Part shown: in pieces, positions 61,568 to 64,000 of the stretch
How the letters are laid out: every line of letters starts with the position of its first letter
Numbering within the stretch: position 1 is the first letter of the stretch
DNA from: Lachnoclostridium sp. An169
GTDB lineage: Bacteria > Bacillota > Clostridia > Lachnospirales > Lachnospiraceae
NCBI RefSeq assembly: GCF_002160525.1
Contig: NZ_NFKT01000003.1
Span: 1 to 64,000 of the forward strand
DNA length: 64,000 nt
Direction of reading: 5' to 3'
Notes under the pieces: generated by a model
Databases searched by the model: none
The model's input: the letters and a program-made list of their open reading frames with translations, nothing else
What the model was told of the DNA's origin: nothing
Position numbers and translations under genes: made by a program

Positions 61568-61676
61568 CTGGCACGAACAGCACAGGTGCGTCCCAAACAC
61601 CATGTAAACCCTCTGTAAAGGACGTGTAAAGCACGGCGAAAAGTCGTTTGTGCCAGAAATCCTTCATTCGTGCCAC
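61568..61676. promoter_or_regulatory. Shared regulatory sites between GH5 and the lipoprotein gene
   Basis: Motif TTyGTGCCAs occurs three times: minus strand 61577-61568, plus strand 61647-61656 and 61667-61676. The outer two are each exactly 5 nt upstream of a -35 box. Between them TGTAAA repeats at 61603, 61614 and 61625 with 11-nt spacing. Confidence 0.6.
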
Positions 61677-61681
61677 GCATA

Positions 61682-61710
61682 TTGTATGGAAAACGGACGG
61701 GATATATACT
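61682..61710 (+). promoter_or_regulatory. Promoter of the lipoprotein gene
   Basis: TTGTAT (61682-61687), 17-nt spacer, TATACT (61705-61710). Confidence 0.65.
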
Positions 61711-61755
61711 AAATGCGACAAAAAGATACGCGATAAGCGAAGGAGGAAGATTACT

Positions 61756-62718
61756 ATGAAAAATGCAAAGAAACTTTTGGCAGTTGGACTTACCGTTTGT
61801 ACAGCAGCGGCTATGACAGCCTGCGGTGGCGGGGCAAAGGATGAGACTTACACCGTTACTTACGACAACAGCCTGGGATCGGATGTGTTGGACGCCATCC
61901 CGGATTACCAGTTCCTGCCGTCCGACCTGAGCTGGATGATTCCCAACGGACTGAATCTTGACGTGACGCTGGATGTGACAGCAGACGGAAACTACACACT
62001 GACATCCAGGTATTACACACAGAATGAACCGGAAGAGGGAGATCCGACTTACTGCAATATCCAGATGGAGGCAACCGGTACATACACACAGGAGGATGAC
62101 ATGATTACAATCTCTGTTCCGGATTCTGCCACAGCCACATACGGCGGCGGCGCTTACATCACTGAGCAGGGAATGTTCCTTCCGTTCAGCTATGCGGAGG
62201 ACGGATCCACTGGTGAGTGGACCAGCGATGAAGTGCCGGAGATTCTGGACTGCGTGCCGGAGACGGTGTTCACTGTGACCGATGACGGCGCCATCTCCAC
62301 ATGGGAGGCAGCAGGCGACGCGACAGGAAACCCGAAAGATAATGCGGATGCAGACGCTGCAGCAGAAGACAGCACAGAAGGAACAGACGCGGCAGGCACC
62401 GATGCTGCAGCAGGGACAGATGCGGCAGGACAGACAGCAGAGGCTGCGTTTACCATGACTTCTCCCGAGTGGGATGCCGTGACCATGACATTTAATACAG
62501 ACGGAACATGCGCATTTAACATGGCAGAGTACGGCATCACAGAGGAGTGTACATGGACATTCGCAGACGGAGTCCTGACAGTGACGAAATCCGACGGAAC
62601 GACAGCAGTTTCCGAGATGGACGGGGACACCATGAAGCTTTCCTACGATTCTGTGACAGCTCCGGGACAGATGATCGGCAACTTTGAGAGCACAGACTGG
62701 GCTGACTTCTTTCAATAA
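61756..62718 (+). CDS. Hypothetical lipoprotein of a glycan locus
   Basis: 320 residues. Signal peptide with lipobox MTACGG (Cys near 23), a first beta-rich domain (30-190), a low-complexity Ala/Asp/Thr linker (195-235, repeated TDAAG) and a second beta domain (236-320: AVTMTFNTDGTCAFNM, CTWTFADGVLTVTKSDGT) that resembles calycin-like or lipocalin-type repeats. Family not recognised. AGGAGG lies 9 nt before the ATG. The GH3 gene follows 19 nt later, so it may bind sugar for that enzyme. Confidence 0.75.
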   Translation: MKNAKKLLAVGLTVCTAAAMTACGGGAKDETYTVTYDNSLGSDVLDAIPDYQFLPSDLSWMIPNGLNLDVTLDVTADGNYTLTSRYYTQNEPEEGDPTYCNIQMEATGTYTQEDDMITISVPDSATATYGGGAYITEQGMFLPFSYAEDGSTGEWTSDEVPEILDCVPETVFTVTDDGAISTWEAAGDATGNPKDNADADAAAEDSTEGTDAAGTDAAAGTDAAGQTAEAAFTMTSPEWDAVTMTFNTDGTCAFNMAEYGITEECTWTFADGVLTVTKSDGTTAVSEMDGDTMKLSYDSVTAPGQMIGNFESTDWADFFQ

Positions 62719-62737
62719 AATGTGAGGTAACGGGAAC

Positions 62738-64000
62738 ATGAAAGAAAAACGTGGATCGAATCTTTACGCAGGTCTTATGAATATTTTTGCGGTGATCCTC
62801 GTGGCGGCCATCATGGCATACGGCATTGCGGATTCCTACCGCATCACGCTGGACGGATATCTGGGAACCCAAAGCAGCGTGACGATCAACGACGGGGACG
62901 AGACAGACCTGTACGACTATCTGTCAGATTATGAGACAGCAGAAGAACTTGTTGCGGCCCATATGGACCTGAACGAGCGCCTGGAGGAAGAGGGAGCGGT
63001 GCTCCTGAAAAACGAGAACAATGCCCTTCCGCTTTCCTCTGACGGAAATATTAAAGTAACACTTTTCGGCATGCATTCCGACCTGACCCAGTTCTCCGGA
63101 AGTATCGGAGCGACCACGGCGACGGCGCAGAACGTGAAGATGGCAGACGCCTTCAACGCGAGAGGGTTTGAAGTGAATCCGGACATGGTGGCGTTCTACC
63201 AGGGACTGGAAGATACCTACACACCCGGGCGGGCAAGCTCCTCCGCGGTCTCCACGGAGGCAGTGGGAGCAACGGTAAATGAAGTGCCCCAGTCCGAGTA
63301 CGCGGCGGCTCCGGCAGATACATACGCCTCCTATGCGGATGCGGCGATCATCGTTCTGGGAAGAGACAGCGGCGAGAGTTGTGATTACTTCCCGGGTGAA
63401 ACCGGAATCGCCAATCCCGATGAGTTTGATGAAGGTTCCAATATCCTGGGACTTTCCCGGGACGAGAAAGCACTGGTGCAGTATGTAAAGGACCAGGGAT
63501 GTTTTGAGAAGATCATCGTTCTGCTGAATACCACGTCAACCATGGAGATCGAGAGCCTGAAAGATGATCCGGAGATTGATTCCATCATGTGGATCGGCAA
63601 TCCGGGATGCTACGGCTTCTATGGAATCGCGGATCTGATGAACGCAGCCAGCGGCGTATCCCCGTCAGGATCCCTTGTGGATACCTACGCGGTGAACACG
63701 GCCAACTCTCCGGCAGCGCAGAATTTCGGCGTGTATATGTGGAACAATGCGGCGGACATCGATTCCAGTTCCTCCTATGCCCTGCGTGCAGCATGGTACC
63801 TGGTGGAGAACGAGGGGATCTATGACGGCTATAAATATTATGAGACACGTTACTATGACAGCATTGTAAATCCGGCGTCCGGGGCGACCTCTTCCGTGGG
63901 ATCCAGCATCTCCGGCGGATGGGATTACGAGAATGAAGTCTCCTATCCCTTTGGTTACGGGTTGAGCTATACGACCTTCTCGGAGGAGATCGTACCGGAG
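62738..64000 (+). CDS. Membrane-anchored GH3 glycosidase, permuted domain order, 3' end beyond window
   Basis: 421 residues visible. Membrane helix at 12-32, then motifs that normally follow the GH3 barrel: EEGAVLLKNENNALPL (about 87-102), VTLFGMHS, a long alpha/beta sandwich (IIVLGRDSGES, IIVLLNTTSTMEI) and VSYPFGYGLSYTTF. The TIM barrel with the nucleophile Asp is not before them, so it must come later: a permuted order known from ruminal GH3 beta-glucosidases. The frame is open to the window edge. Same transcript as the lipoprotein. Confidence 0.88.
   Translation, partial: MKEKRGSNLYAGLMNIFAVILVAAIMAYGIADSYRITLDGYLGTQSSVTINDGDETDLYDYLSDYETAEELVAAHMDLNERLEEEGAVLLKNENNALPLSSDGNIKVTLFGMHSDLTQFSGSIGATTATAQNVKMADAFNARGFEVNPDMVAFYQGLEDTYTPGRASSSAVSTEAVGATVNEVPQSEYAAAPADTYASYADAAIIVLGRDSGESCDYFPGETGIANPDEFDEGSNILGLSRDEKALVQYVKDQGCFEKIIVLLNTTSTMEIESLKDDPEIDSIMWIGNPGCYGFYGIADLMNAASGVSPSGSLVDTYAVNTANSPAAQNFGVYMWNNAADIDSSSSYALRAAWYLVENEGIYDGYKYYETRYYDSIVNPASGATSSVGSSISGGWDYENEVSYPFGYGLSYTTFSEEIVPE

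Noticed and set aside
1..64000. CRISPR array, insertion sequence, rRNA or prophage
   Set aside because: No regularly spaced repeats with spacers, no transposase or integrase, no rRNA sequence and no phage structural genes were seen.

Overview
The window is from a Firmicute of class Clostridia, most likely a gut Lachnospiraceae. The evidence is a SCIFF precursor peptide beside its radical-SAM maturase, a fused SecDF, SpoVT, a HemZ-hisS-aspS block downstream of a RelA/SpoT gene, an amt-PII fusion, and T-box and M-box leaders. The base composition is moderately GC-rich, with two AT-rich patches (about 1-3,500 and 34,500-38,200) that look acquired. I cannot name the genus.

Layout. 1-3,520: the tail of a YesM-type kinase, a YesN regulator, an ApbE-like flavin transferase and a DUF3789 mini-gene. 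3,540-8,400: VanZ-like protein, an unusual acyltransferase-sugar kinase fusion, an LCP wall enzyme, a small conserved protein and a GNAT. 8,420-13,080: a complete BceRS-BceAB peptide-antibiotic sensing and detoxification module with a BceR-like box. 13,190-20,720: cytidylate-kinase-like protein, AEC permease, YqeY, PduL, a Na/Pi cotransporter behind a Pho-box-like array, a 5'-truncated ammonium transporter-PII fusion, SpoVT and a TIGR04086 protein. 20,796-34,430: SCIFF peptide and maturase, SecDF, a RecJ-like nuclease, RelA/SpoT, an MBL hydrolase, HemZ, HisS and AspS.

34,560-38,200 is a defence and toxin-antitoxin islet on the minus strand: an XRE membrane regulator, AbiEi with a frameshifted AbiEii, a lipoprotein, a DUF4160 pseudogene cassette and an orphan HicB. 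38,220-47,400: MFS and AraC pair, tRNA-Gly, homoserine dehydrogenase, MarR, and a thyA-folA-zinc ABC-YhhN operon. 47,400-51,420: branched-chain amino acid genes (T-box-controlled ilvB, ilvN, then ilvE) with a strongly structured repeat element before ilvE. 51,520-58,100: mgtE behind an M-box riboswitch, PepD, a SHOCT protein, a PqqD-like pair and an OPT transporter. 58,290-64,000: a LytTR regulator with an internal deletion, its GHKL kinase, a membrane-anchored GH5 glucanase, a lipoprotein and a membrane-anchored GH3 glycosidase of permuted domain order that runs off the window.

Themes. At least four genes carry lesions: the amt-PII fusion, abiEii, the DUF4160 gene and the LytTR regulator; the YesM kinase may be a fifth. 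These may be real decay or assembly errors. The richest unexplained signals are regulatory: a shared motif placed 5 bp upstream of both divergent -35 boxes in the GH5/lipoprotein intergenic region, 11-bp repeat arrays, a folded element of about 135 nt between ilvN and ilvE, and a Cys-rich leader ORF between the M-box terminator and mgtE.
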